Below, piece after piece: positions 21,545 through 33,621 of a DNA stretch of 64,000 nt. The notes under the pieces were generated by a model, which had not been told where the DNA came from, searched no databases, and was given only the letters and a program-made list of their open reading frames with translations. The stretch lies in contig CM034300.1 in assembly GCA_019925795.1 (NCBI GenBank), positions 30,305,591 through 30,369,590 on the forward strand, read 5' to 3'. This DNA is from Dendrobium chrysotoxum (taxonomy: Eukaryota > Streptophyta > Magnoliopsida > Asparagales > Orchidaceae). The position numbers were made by a program, and so were the translations under genes. Each line of letters opens with the position of its first letter. Position 1 is the first letter of the stretch.

Positions 21545-24500
21545 AGACTTAGTAAGAGCATGTGGTACCTAGATAGTGGATGCTCGAGGTATATGACTAA
21601 TGATTTGAAGTGTTCATCACACTAGAGGCTAGGTTTAGAGACATGCTAACATTGGGAGACAACACCACTAGGAAAGTATTTGGCTCAGGTACAATTAGAA
21701 ACTTATGCAATTTTACAATTGAAAATATTTTATTAGTTGATGGTCTAAGCATAACTTACCGAGCATTAGTCAATTATGTGACAAAGCCTTTAACATTAAA
21801 ATTTTTTCTACAAAATGCATGATTAGTTTAAATAAAAAACTAATTTTAGAATGAAAATGAATAAATAACGTATACATGCTTGACTTGAACTGCATTGAAT
21901 ATTCTAGCTCCTTGTTTAAAAACCATAATTGATGAATCTTAGCTATGGCATAGGATAATATGTCATGCAAGCATGAAGACCCTTAGGAATATTACCCAAA
22001 AAACTTTGTTAGAGGCATCCCTAAGTTGGACTTCACTAAGGACCACCAATGTGATATATGCAAACTAGGAAAATAAGTTAATTCTTCATTTCATCCAATT
22101 AAGGACATCAACACCTCTAGGCCACTAGAAATCCTTCATATGGACCTATTTGGAACAGTTAGTATACCCAGCCTAGGAGGAAAGACATTTGAATTTGTAT
22201 TAATAGATGACTTCTCAAGATTTACTTAGGTTAGATTCCTAGCTTATAAGAGTAAGTTATTTGAGAAATTTAGAACCTTCTCCACTTAAACTCAAAGGAA
22301 TATAGGATGTGAAATTTCAACCATTCATAGTGATTATGGTGGAGAGTTTGAAAATGATAAGTTTGAATCCTTCTGTCAAGAGATAGAAATAGAACATAAC
22401 TTCTCTGCCTCTAGGATCCCTCAGTAGGATGGAATAGATGAAAGGAAAAATAAAACTTTGGTAGAAGCTGCTAGGGCTTTGCTAGTTGAATATTCACTCC
22501 TTAAATACTTTTGGGCAGAAGCAGTGAATATTGCTTGTTATGTTTTAAATAGGGTGAATGTTAGATCCAAATTAAATAAAACACCATATGAACTCCTTAA
22601 GGGTAGGACACCCAACCTTTCTCACTTTGATATTTTTGGGTGTAAATGCTTTATTCTAATCAATGGAAAATCACCCTTAGGAAAATTTGATCACAAGTCT
22701 GATGAAGGTGTCTTCTTAGGTTACGTATATATAGGTAAGGACTATAGAATCTTCAATAAGAGGACCCTGGAGTAGAAGAGTCTACCCATGTAGGTTTTAA
22801 TGAATCAAATAGGAGCTCTAAATTTAAACTCCAAGAAGAAGAAGTAGAGGTCATTCAAGGGGTAGCAGCCATTACCATAAGAGATAGAGTAAAACCTCAG
22901 GAGCAACTGCATAGAGAATGGAGATATTCTTCTAGTCATCCTAAAGAACTGATCTTAGGAGACCCATCTGAAGGTGTTAGAACTAGACATGGACTTAAGA
23001 AGGAAGTTAGTCATTTTGCATTCATCTCTATGATAGAACCCACTAATATTGATCAAGCCTTAGATGATGAATTTTGGATCCTAGCAACTTAAGAGGAATT
23101 GAATCAATTTGTTAGAAATGATGTATGGGAACTAGTTAAAAGACCTAAGGACTAGAGTATTGTTGGAATAAAGTGGGTGTTCAAAAATAAAATGAATTAC
23201 TCTGGTATAGTAGTGAGAAATAAGGCTGAATTGGTAGCTAAGGAGTAGAATCAAATTGAAGGAATAGACTTTGAAGAAGCTTTTACCCTTGAAGCTGGAC
23301 TTGAAGCCATAAGGATGTTACTAGCTTGTGCTTACTTTAGGGGTTTTGAATTGTATCAAATGGATATTGAGAGTGCCTTTTTAAATCGGGTGATTAAAGA
23401 AGATGTGTATGTTAAACAACCCCTAGGCTTCAAAAATTCGTAATTTCCTAATAATGTATTCAAATTAAAGAAGGCATTATATGGATTAAAATAAGCATCT
23501 AGAGTATGGCATGAAAGGCTAATCACATTTCTCCTAGATAGAGACTTTGTTAAGGGTAGTGTAGACACCACCCTATTTATTAAGAAAGTAGGAGAAGAAC
23601 TACTCATTGTTCAAATATATGTCAATGATATATTGTTTGGATCTTTAGATAAAAACCTATGTGATGAATTTTCAAAAATAATGAGTAAAGAGTTTGAAAT
23701 GAGCATGATGGGAGAGCTAAATTATTTTCTTGGATTTAGTGTAAAGAAAAGGGATGAAGGAACCTTCCTCAGCCAATCTAAATATATTAAGGACATTCTT
23801 AAGAAATATGAAATGGACAATGCTAAGGTAATGAACACTCTGATCAGTTCTACCATTCAGTTAGACAAGGACCTAAATGGGAAGTTACTAGATCAAAAAA
23901 ATATAGAGGGATAATTAGATCACTTCTCAATTTTCTTGCAAGTAGACCTGATATAATATTCAGTATATGTCTTTATACTAGATTTCAGGCTGATCCAAAA
24001 GAATCTCATCTAACTGCTGTTAACAGAATCCTTAGATACCTTCTAGGAACCCAAAAACTAGGTATCTGGTACCCTAGACATAGAAATCATAGGATATTCT
24101 GATTCTGACTTTGTAGGATGTAGGGAAGGTAGAAAAAGTATATCAGGAACCTATTAGTTTATTGGCTAATCATTAGTTTCTTGGTCAAATAGAAAGCTAA
24201 ATTTGGTAGCCCTATCCATCCCTGAGGTAGAATACATTGCTATAGGAAGATGTGTTGCTCAAGTATTATGGCTAAGGAAACAAATCTTAGATGTTGGACT
24301 ACCTGTAGGCTCCATTCCTATAATTTGTAATAATACTAGTGCTAGTTGTATATCTAAAAATCCAATTCAACACTCCCGCACAAAGTATATTAACATTAGG
24401 CATGAATTTATAAGAGAATATATAGCCAAGGAAGATATAGAATTGTATCATATAGCTACTGGATATCAATATGCAGACATCTTTAATAAACCTCTAGCTT

Positions 24501-24556
24501 ATGATACATTTGGCACCTTGAGGACTAGATTTGGTATTTTAAACATTCATGCTTGA
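21545..24556 (+). pseudogene. pol: copia pol: protease, integrase, RT, RNase H (element C)
   Basis: Protease is recognised by MWYLDSGCSR at about 21558. The integrase core has HMDLFGT near 22138 and IHSDYGGEF near 22323, then a frame at 22458-22775 (EAARALLVEYSL, LNRVNVRSKLNKTPYE). RT runs from about 23090 ([15 protein letters not shown]) through QMDIESAFLN (about 23355) to a YVND box (near 23620; YVDD in functional RTs). RNase H is at 24203-24556, ending with HA and stop. Stops and frameshifts occur in every domain. Confidence 0.9.
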
Positions 24557-25340
24557 TTTAGGATGAATTTAAACGTTTCCTATCAGTTGAAATCAATCAT
24601 TTCTTTGTGTGCTTTGTACCATTTTAAACTTGTGTGTTTATTTTTTGTATGTTATTTTAATTTGTATTTTTTATTTTTTATTTTTTTAGAGGATTTTCCT
24701 TGATCATCACACACTTTTCACCAACAGAAAAAAAACTATGCACATCGTAGTTTATGATTCACCTTTGAACTGTATGATTTATACAGCTTACTCAAGCCTC
24801 GGCCTTTATATTAGATCAAAGGCTAAGATTAACTCCATTATTGGAAATTATATTATACGATTCTCCTTTTGTATTGTAAGATACATATGTTAGAATTTGT
24901 TGGGATGAAGTCTATTCAGCCGGTACAAAAATAATTCAACTTTGTACTATATGAACCTCCATTTGTACTATACAATATACGTGTTAGAATCTATTAGGAC
25001 AAATTTAATTTGACCAGTACGATCATAATTGTACTTTGTACCATATGAATGTTTATTTGTACTATAAAATACACGTGTTAGAATTTGTTAGAATAAATTT
25101 AATTCAATCGGTACGATTATAATTGCACTTTGTACTATACAAACACATGTTCATACTGTATAATACATTTAGTTAAAAGTCATTCTGAAGACTCCTCGGG
25201 ATGAATGTAATTCCTTAAGATCATTTAGTATGATACTGAACATACTGTATAATTTGATGGCCTTTTCCAATAAGTCATCCAAGATGATTTAACTCCTCTG
25301 ATCGTACTGTACAATATCACATTGTACTGCATGATTGGTT
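24557..25340 (+). repeat. 94-bp tandem repeats and internal palindromes (element C)
   Basis: The phrase TGTTAGAAT recurs at about 24888, 24982 and 25076, a period of 94 bp, within units that also share CCGGTACAA or CGGTACGA-like and TTTGTACTATA segments. About three copies cover 24860-25165. Element D carries one related unit (about 56450-56550, opposite strand), so C amplified it. Decayed TACTGTA-type palindromes continue to about 25335, just before the TATA box. Confidence 0.7.
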
Positions 25341-25345
25341 AAAAT

Positions 25346-25355
25346 TATATAAATA
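25346..25355 (+). promoter_or_regulatory. Internal TATA box before the 3' ORF (element C)
   Basis: TATATAAATA lies 79 bp upstream of the decayed start codon of the 3' ORF and about 15 bp downstream of the last palindrome. The same arrangement is seen in E (TATATAAATA, 75 bp) and D (TATAAAT, 73 bp), so it survives between subfamilies. Confidence 0.7.
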
Positions 25356-25433
25356 AAGGGAGTTTCCATAGCTCAAACCACTCATCCAATTCCTTTCCGA
25401 CCTCAAACCCCCTACAAACCTATAACTCCAAAA

Positions 25434-26538
25434 CTGCAGGAGGTAACAAGCGAAGTTGATTGACCCAGGGAGGCTCTTCCTCTTGTTGCCTTATGGATAA
25501 TCATTTTTAATTTAATCAAAATGAAGATGCATATTACTGATACAAGGAGGCTCTCATAACCATCTCAAGAATGCTCAACCAACATGCACTGAACTTTGAG
25601 GTGATGAGCCTATTTGCTTTAACAACTCTTCAATTCCTTCTCACCCTAGCATTCCCCTTCAATTTAGAACTTCTTTATAAATTTCTATCAAATCTTAGAA
25701 TCAATGTTGAAACCTACACCATGTCCTCCTATATCTCTCATTGCCCTATAGAATTCACTAAGGATGATTTAGGGAAATATATTCATCTCTCTATTGAAGG
25801 ATCCCATCCATAATCTATAGCCTATAGGGGTGATTATGGTTGGAGTGATGTTAATCTAATGATTCAAAATATTACCCTTAATTAGCACCAACCTTTAGTC
25901 CATTCCCTAAACTAGAATGCAAAAGTTCTCTTGTATATTCTTCGTACCTTAGTCATACCTAAAATTGGAGACTATGTCAATATCACTGCTTTGCTTTCCC
26001 TAGTAACATATTTCATAATGTCGAATACTAAATTCGATGAAGCTCAAAAACTCATCAATTATATTCAAAACATGATACCTATTCGACTTGCCTCAACTAG
26101 AAGGAAACAAAATGTCTCCTTAGGTCACGTCATACCCTATATCTTAGAGCAAAAAATTCGAGCTCACCTACCCTGCACCTCCTGACACTACTCTTATCAT
26201 CTATAAGGATGCCTCCTTCTATATTTTTTTTCATCAGGAGCAAGAGCACGATGAGCCTAATTTTGATAAAGAAGGAGGAGCTTCTCCTATAGTTGCACCA
26301 GCATCAGCACCAGTATAAGTGGAACCAGAATCAGCACCAACACCTCACTTCTATTCATATGAGGAGATGGTATAAAGATTTGGTCATGTAGAGTCTCGCT
26401 TGGACCAACGACAATAGCAACGAGACTGACATGGCTTATTTTGGGGATTAATTCTCCTCAATCCAACAACTCTCCTCAATTCACAACTACTTCAAACCAC
26501 CACCACCACAACCTAATCAGAGATCTTCTTTCTATTAG
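25434..26538 (+). pseudogene. Extra 3' ORF (env-position protein) of element C
   Basis: The start is now CTG, followed by codons for AGGNKRS, matching the MAGGKRS start in B and E. The conserved domain is open at 25571-25813 (NFEVMSLFALTTLQFLLTLAFPFNLELLYKFLSNLRI) and 25931-26185 (IPKIGDYVNITALLSLVTYFIMS). The tail has an acidic and Pro/Ala-rich hinge, Gln-rich residues and HHHHNLI-type remnants of poly-proline before the TAG at 26536. Several stops and frameshifts. Function unknown; see B for domain comments. Confidence 0.72.
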
Positions 26539-26627
26539 TTGGTTCATGGTGAGAAGTAATTTCTATTTTCTAAAGTCATGTAGTTTTCTTTCTTGCTTGT
26601 TATGTTTCACCTCTTTTTGGTGATGTC

Positions 26628-26854
26628 AAAAGGGGTAGTATGTGTTCAGTTGTCTGTCTGCATTAATTAAAAAGTATTTTATTTGTATTTTTATTTTCTA
26701 TGTTATTTTATTTTATTTCATCCTTTTTAAATTAAGAAAAGTGTAACCTTTATTTCTTTTAAAAACTATCACCTAGTGAGGGGGAGCTTACGAGAAATGA
26801 ATTCAATTTTTACTTTCAACAAAAAATATTTGCCATCATAAAAAAGGGGGTGAT
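26628..26854 (+). other. Duplicated polypurine tracts (element C)
   Basis: The upstream tract (CAAAAGGGG after GATGT) is at 26627-26635, and the LTR-adjacent tract AAAAAAGGGGG is at about 26840-26850. Both are slightly eroded. The spacing of about 215 bp resembles the other elements. Confidence 0.72.
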
Positions 26855-28743
26855 TATTGCAATTTAGGATCCCTAGCTTATAATTTTGAAGATAACACAC
26901 ATTATTGATTGAGTTTTTTATTTCTCTTAGTGTGAGTACTGGATATTATTATTTTTCTATGTGTACTAATATTTCAGGAGAAATATACACCACTCAAGGT
27001 TACTGAAGACTCAACATTGGGTAGAATAGGGTGTTAAGTTAAATAGTTTGTAATTTTAAATTTTTTATAATACCTATTTCTTGAGTCTAGTCACATAAGG
27101 TTGAATGCAATTGGTGATTGCATGCACACACACAGGGGGAGAGAGGAAAATCTAAGATAAAAATTTTTCTTGAACTAATCATACTGTATAATTTTTAATC
27201 ATATTATACGATCAGTTATTCAAAAAATGGTCTTAACGGCTAATTAAATCATTAATTGTATTGAACTGATCATATTATGCGATGCATATCATCTGGTAAA
27301 ATTTGTTTCGATCTATAAACTCTAGATGCTAGATAAATTAAGTAAGAAATTCAAAAATTAATTTTTGAACTAATCGTACTGTATGATCTAAATCATACTA
27401 TACAAAGTTTTGAAATCTTACTTAAATTATCCCCAATAATTAGTCAATCAAGTCATGATTTAATTAATGATAGCAGACGATACAGATCACACCAAATGAT
27501 TGACTGAGATGAAATTTGGTTATCCCAAATATCATATAAAACATAACCATGATTATTGAACTAGTCATACTGTACGATGTTTACATCATACTGGATGATC
27601 AAGTCGAAATAACTTGACCATACTATACGATGAGAATAATATAGGATGATTGATGGAGATGATTTTCAATCATCCCATGGATCATCTTATATTCATATAG
27701 AGAAATTGAATAGATCGTACTAGACGAACTCATGATTGTACAGTATGATATATTTACAAAATTTGAATAGTTCATCTGAACAACTATTTGCATCATACTG
27801 GATGGGGCTAGTTTTTGAGCAGTTCATACTGTATGAACTAATACCATGCTATACGAACAAATATGGGAAACTTGAATTTTTAGGGTTTTTGAAGACCAAT
27901 ACTCAAGCTATGTTATTATTCTTCTTGAAACAATAGAGAGGTATTATTGGCTGTTGAAGTTTCTTTAAGAGAGATAATTTTAAGAGAGATTTAGGGCTGA
28001 AGGAAGGAAAAGGCGAGGTTGATCATGAGAGAGAAGTAGTGTGAGGGGATCACATAGTTGCTCCAAGCTAGCTAAGCACCTTTGCTCCTCCTTTGGCCTA
28101 GAGAGTCCTTGAAGCTTTCTCTTAGGAGAGAGGCTTCAAAGTCAAATCCTCATGGTTCTTTGCCTTCTCTAGGATGAAGAAAAAGGAGTTGGGTTCTCAG
28201 CCTTCACCATGAGGGTTAAAAAGGAGCTGAGGTACTCTACCTTCTCCAGGAGAGAGAAAAAAATTAGAGGTTCACTGCCATCACCAGGATGGTGACATAG
28301 CATTTGGCACTCCGCCGCATTAGGTTTGGTGGAAGGGATTGTGTAAGGGCTTCTCTTCCTTGTTGTGGGGGCAAAAGGAGAGTCACTTTGTTTTTGTGCA
28401 TTACCTGGAGCGGAGGACTCCACGGTGTGGTCGTAGGTCAAGGTTTTTCAAACCACTATAAAATCTTGTGGAGTGTTTTTTTCCTTTTTGTACTTATTTT
28501 CTTTCTACAATTTTTATTCTTATTTACGATTTGAATTGCTGGTTTCAATATTTATAATTAACTGCACGTTGGTTGGATTGTGGCTTGCAATAAGAAAATT
28601 TGTATTATTAAAAGAGCAAAAAAAATACAATACCTCTTCTAAAATTATTAGTTGCTTCCTCATAATTTCAAGTTATATACTTGGATTTAGTTTAGAAATT
28701 ATTTTAGTTTACTACCTAATTTTTAAATTACAAATTCACCCTA
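26855..28743 (+). repeat. 3' LTR of element C, end truncated
   Basis: It begins TATTGCAATTTAGGATCC and follows the 5' LTR to ...AAATTACAAATTCACC near 28741, then diverges where the 5' copy continues with CCCCTCTTGG. Hairpin units recur at about 28160-28430, for example TCACC/GGTGA with loop AGGAT near 28280. Divergence from the 5' LTR is obvious by eye, so this insertion is old. Confidence 0.88.
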
Positions 28744-29687
28744 TTTATTTGTTTACTTTTTGTACTCTAGTCAAAGTAGAATGTATATAAGCAAAAATAT
28801 AAATGTAAATGTAAATGTAAAATGTATAGATTATAAAAATAGTTTAAGTTGTAAAGATACTAAGAGTTTTAAAGGATTTAAAACTGATCTCTTTTGGAAT
28901 TTTATAAAAGATCCCGGAGCCAAAGAACTAGATGATTAAATAAAGCAATCATCTTTAAATCTAAATTATTCATAGTAGTAGAAGTCTATGTTCGTTGTAG
29001 AGGAGCATGGCTACCTTACTTTCAACAGACCCTGGGTTGGACTTACATTATTTAATATAAATAAAATTTCAATTCCTTTTACATTGCTTTGCATATCATA
29101 CATCATGCATTGAACTAGTTAGTTATATTTGCATATTGAATAATCTTAATTAAATTCTTAATTCAAACCTCCTTAATTCCAGCTAAATAAAAAGCCTCCT
29201 ATCTTGCAAGCATAAGAAGTTAAATGGAGTTTAGGTTATTAATAGGTAGTATACTCCAGGTTAATATAAGCATAGATTGTATACATCCCTTAGTATCTCC
29301 CCCTCGAGAGGGAGTCATCTAAATTCTAAATAAATCATAAATTCAAACTAAATCAAAATCTTCTTCTAAATTGTAAATTTAAATCAATCTTCAAGTTTTG
29401 TTCATTCTTATTGGGTAGGATAAGAAACTTAAATCTTTTATTAAATCTTTATAAATAAAAAAAATTCTAATATCCATTTTAATCAAGAGTTTTCTCAAAA
29501 CTTGTGTTGAAATGTAATTAACTATAAAGAATTGAGACCCAGGTAAAAAAATAAACCTTGCTTTAGTTTTCTTTTGAAGAGCAAAAATCTTCGATATTGA
29601 CTACAGCTTATTCCTTCATTAGTTCTGGTTTCGAAATAATAGGTGAATGTCACTTTTATCCTTTCAGATGAATTTAACATTCCACAA
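28744..29687. other. Unrecognised A/T-rich stretch
   Basis: It contains a short AATGTA simple repeat at about 28798-28826 and a small inverted repeat around CCCTCGAGAGGG near 29302. No gene or LTR end was recognised. It separates the truncated end of C from the LTR fragment G. Confidence 0.55.
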
Positions 29688-31015
29688 AGAAAATTCGATA
29701 GGGATGTTAAGCTCTTATGAACTAGTCCCGAGGCTAACCAAGAGGGGAGGGGGGTGAATTGGTTATTTTAAAAGTTCATGAGCAACAGGAAAGATCTTTT
29801 GATAATTTACAGCAGACACAAGTAAACACAGTAATGAAAAGATCAATCACAAATTTTACCCAAGCAGATAATAATAGAAAAATAAAGTGCAAAAAATAAT
29901 CAGAAAAACACACACCAGATTTTATAGTGGTTCGGTAACCTTGACCTACGTCGACTCCCCGGAGCCTCCCCTCCGGGTATTGCACTAACACTAAGTGACT
30001 CTCCTTCTGCTCCCACAATAAGGCAGAGAAGCCTATACAAAAACTCCTTTCCACCAACACGGTGAGGCACAGAACCTGAACTCCTTTTGCTTCCTCCTGA
30101 AGTAGGTAGAGAACCTAAACTCCTTTCGCTTCCTCCTGAAACAAGCAGAGAACCTACACTCCTTTTGCTTCCTCCTGAAGCAGGCAGAGAACCCAGATCT
30201 TCTTGCGAATGATCCTCCCACAGAGACATCACAAGATAAGAGATGACAAATGGAGAAGATGACTCAGATCCTTGCTTGGAGTAACCTTTGTGAATCCCTC
30301 ACAAACTCTCCTCACAAGATCCTTTCTCTCTCCCAAGCTCTCTCTCTCTCTCTCTCAAGGTTTCTCTGGAAAGGAAAGTGGCAAAAGATTTTTCTTGTTG
30401 AAAGAATAAGATCTTAAATAGGAGGGCTTAAAAATTGCCCTAAATCTCAACTGGTCGTCAAAGATCGTCTAGGACGATCGGTCAATAATCATGTACGATC
30501 AGTTTAAAATCACATGTATCAGCCTAGACGATTTGGTTCCTCTGGATGATTTGTATACAAAATTTATCATATCATCCCGTACGATTCTGCAATCGTCCGG
30601 GATAATTAGTGAAAATCAAGAATTTCATCCAGAAGACAGCTCTGGTCATCCAGGGGAACTTATGCTAGACGTTCTCAAAATGACTTGATTATCTGGGACG
30701 ATATGGATATCGTCCCGTATGATTACTTCGAAAATGATAAAATCATCCTGCACACAGCTCTGGACGTATAGGTTAGAACATGTTGGAAGATTTTAAAATG
30801 ACTTGATCGTCCAGGATGATATGTCCATCGTTCTGTATGATTAGTTCAAAATGACAATATCGTCCTGCACACAGCTCTGGACGTACAGGTGGTAGGCACT
30901 GGATGGTCAGGATTTTTAACATATTGTCCCGTATGATCTTGCAATTATCCAGGATGATATGATCGAATCAATTAAACCTTAATTACTTTTCTTAATCATC
31001 AGACTAATTTAAGCA
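29688..31015 (-). repeat. LTR fragment G (family 1)
   Basis: The plus strand starts GAAAATTCGATAGGGATG, the complement of a family-1 LTR end, and stays colinear with B's LTR (4148-5487) to about 31015, where it meets the internal region of E. Hairpin units with GCTTC/GAAGC stems are at about 30080-30190. The U3 start of the LTR is missing. The owner element is not otherwise in the window. Confidence 0.85.
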
Positions 31016-31707
31016 GGATTTTTAATTACTCTACAATATTATTCTATCAAATATTTTTTCGATACGCAGTTTGAATATATCACATTTCTTATATAATTTC
31101 TCTTCTAAATTAGATTTTAGTTTAAAAAGATTTCTAACCTGTAAGGAGTCTAAGCTAGGGTTAACAGGATTAATTTTCTACCCTTTCTAGATTTCAACGT
31201 TATTAATTCATTTCTTATTAATTTTTAATCCACTCATAAGGGAAATTTATCATTTACTAGAGTTGATCAATTAAAAAAAAAGAGTGTTATGTTATTTTGA
31301 TTTATAACTGCTTTTTGTTTGATTTCTATGTTGTTTTATGGTTTTTAGTATTTTTTGGAATCCTCCTGATCATCCCATTCCATCTCCTAGAAAATTTTAA
31401 TTTTTACTCACATCATTCAGGATGATCCACATCATTCTGTACAGACTTAATAGAAATTCCAATCACCAATCAATTATTGGTGATCATACTGGATGATTCT
31501 CATTTCAACCTGTACGATCCACGTGGTAGAAATGGTTGGAGAATTTAATATTATTTGGGCTGATCCATTATTATGAATCATCCAGGATGATCCACGTGTT
31601 CATCCTATATGATATCTTTAGTCAATGATCATATGGGATGACTCCTTGGGATAATCGCTTGTGTCTGATCATCCAGTATGATATCGTACCATCCTAAATG
31701 ATATAAC
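31016..31707 (+). mobile_element. Element E, first segment (post-pol region and internal palindromes)
   Basis: Positions 31016-31350 match the post-pol region of A (about 2565-2900) in the same orientation. From about 31420 to 31700 there are family-1 palindromes (for example CATCCAGGATGATCC near 31585 and CATACTGGATGATT near 31485). The segment stops at the ATAAC target site of F and resumes at 43854 with the TATA box and 3' ORF. Gag, pol and the 5' LTR of E are missing. Confidence 0.78.
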
Positions 31708-33338
31708 TGAAAGTTTGATAGGGATGTTAAGCCCTGATGAACTAGTCCCGAGGCTAACCAAGAGGGGGGGGGGGGTAAATTGGTTATTTAAAAAATTTGA
31801 GAGCAACAACAAAAATCTTTTCTATGAAATGCAGCAGAAACAAGCAAATTTCACCTAAGCAGATAATCACAAAAAACTAAAGTGCAGAAAGTAATAAGAA
31901 AGAACACATCAGATTTTTATAGTGGTTCGGTCAACTTGACCTACGTCCACTCCCTGGAGCCTCCCCTCCGGGTATTGCACTAACTCAAAGTGTCCCTCCT
32001 TTTTATCCCACAGCAAGGCGGAGAAGCTTGGACAAAAACCTCCTTTCCACCGACATGGTCAGACAGAGAACCCAACCTCCTTTTGCTTCCTCTTGAAGTA
32101 GGCAGAGAACCTCAAACTCCTTTCGCTTCCTCCTGAAGCGGGCAGAGAACCCTGGATCTTCTGGCGAACGATCCTTATCCACAGAACACCAACATGACGA
32201 AAGATGATGAGCAGAGAAGATGACTCTGATCCTTGCTTGGAGAAACCTTCGTGAACCCCTCACGAACTCTCCCTCACAAGATCTTCTCTCTCTCTCCCAA
32301 ACTCTCTCTCTCTCTAGGGTTTCCTTGGAAAGGAAAGTGGCAAAAGATTTTTCTTGTTGAAAGAAAAAGATCTTTTATAGGAGGGCTCAAAATTTGCCCT
32401 AATTCTCAACTAGTTGGCCTATATCATCCAGGACGATCGATAGATCATCCTGTACGATCAGTTCAAAATTAGCTATTTCAGCCTGGACGATCTAGCTCTT
32501 CTGGACGATCAGTGGAAAAAGGTTTTCATATTGTCCCGTACGATTTTGCGATCGTCTGGGATGATTAGTGTAAATTTAAGAATTTCATCCAGAAGACGCT
32601 CTAGTCATCCAGAGAAACTTGTGCTGGACGACCCAAAAATGACTTGATCGTCCCGGACGATCAGGATATCGTCCTGTACGATTAGTTCAAAATGTGCCCA
32701 AATCATCCTGAGCACCGCTCGGAACGTACAACTGAAACACACTAGATGATCATGATCATCCAGGCCGATCCTACGATTGTCCAAGATGATATGATCATAT
32801 CAATCAAGTATTAATTACTTTCCTTAATTACCAGACTAATTTAGGCATGATTGTACTGGATCATCTAGGACGATACACGTATCGTCCTGGACGATCAGAC
32901 CAATTATCTTAAAATAAAAACTTGATCTGGTGGCTAAGAATTTTTGATTTGAGCATATCGTCCTGTATTATGTCTTGATCATCCAGGACGATCTGCTTAA
33001 TCGGACAGACTTAACTTGGTCGCCCTAATTAGGGTTTCTATTTTTACTTGATCGCCTAGGATGATGTGAATATCGTCAAGGATGATCTGAATAAAAATTG
33101 AATAGAAACTCTAATTCACTCAAGCTCTCCCCCTGAGTGTGTGTGTACAAGGTTACTTAGCTAGGGGATCAGTTACATTATAATTGACTCAAGAAAAGGA
33201 AAAAAAGTACATTTAGACACACTTGGACCCGATCTTGAGTTGGCTTGAGTTGCTCTTGATCTTTTGTGTGTGAAATGGGTTAGCCAAGCAAAACACAATA
33301 GAAACATATTTGTCATCATCAAAACCAGATTTGCAATA
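31708..33338 (-). repeat. 3' LTR of element F
   Basis: On the minus strand it starts TATTGCAAATCTGG (TG mutated to TA) at 33338 and ends TCAAACTTTCA at 31708, 1631 bp. It has a well-kept palindrome array (pair centres 32654/32675, 21 bp), a canonical TATAAAAG at 32379-32372 after GCCCTCC, a GA tract, hairpins at about 32170-31960 and a poly-C tract (G on the plus strand, about 31763-31774). Confidence 0.95.
32372..32379 (-). promoter_or_regulatory. LTR TATA box (element F 3' LTR)
   Basis: The minus strand reads CCTCC-TATAAAAG-ATC, a textbook plant TATA box. The identical box is in the 5' LTR at 42884-42877, where it would drive the genomic transcript. It marks the end of U3; the GA tract and hairpins are downstream. 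Confidence 0.75.
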
Positions 33339-33560
33339 ATCTCCCCCTTTTTGATGATGGCAAATATATGTGTAGTAGTTTGAAAAATAAAATAACTAGG
33401 AGATCAAAAAATAATAATTTTTTTCAAATTTTATTGAACAACCAAAATAGTACAGGAAACATAACTACAAAATATAGCAAGAACAAAAACTACTACAACT
33501 AAAATCAAGAACAAAAGCTACTACAACTGACTCCCCCTTTTAACATCACAAAAAGGAGGA
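33339..33560 (-). other. Duplicated polypurine tracts (element F)
   Basis: The plus strand shows ATCTCCCCCTTTTTGATG next to the LTR (33339-33356) and ACTCCCCCTTTTAACATC at about 33530-33547. On the minus strand these are AAAAAGGGGGAGAT and AAAAGGGGGAGT, the same pair as in the other elements. Confidence 0.8.
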
Positions 33561-33621
33561 GGGCAAACTGAAACACAGAAACAATAGTACAAATCGAAAA
33601 AAATAGCTATAAAATATAACA

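Larger units (their letters stand above)
17753..28743 (+). mobile_element. Element C: nearly full-length, highly decayed Sirevirus-type element
   Basis: In order: 5' LTR (17753-19672), primer site (19675-19685), gag (19730-about 21540), pol (about 21545-24556), 94-bp tandem repeats, internal palindromes, TATA box, 3' ORF (25434-26538), two purine tracts and 3' LTR (26855-28743). The last ~75 bp of the 3' LTR are missing. Dozens of stops and TG/CA transitions make it the most decayed complete copy here. Five bases before it are GCAAA; no partner copy is available. Confidence 0.93.

Noticed and set aside
29688..31015. Treating fragment G as the 5' LTR of element E
   Set aside because: G is in minus orientation while E is plus, and G lacks its U3 start; they are different insertions brought together by deletion.
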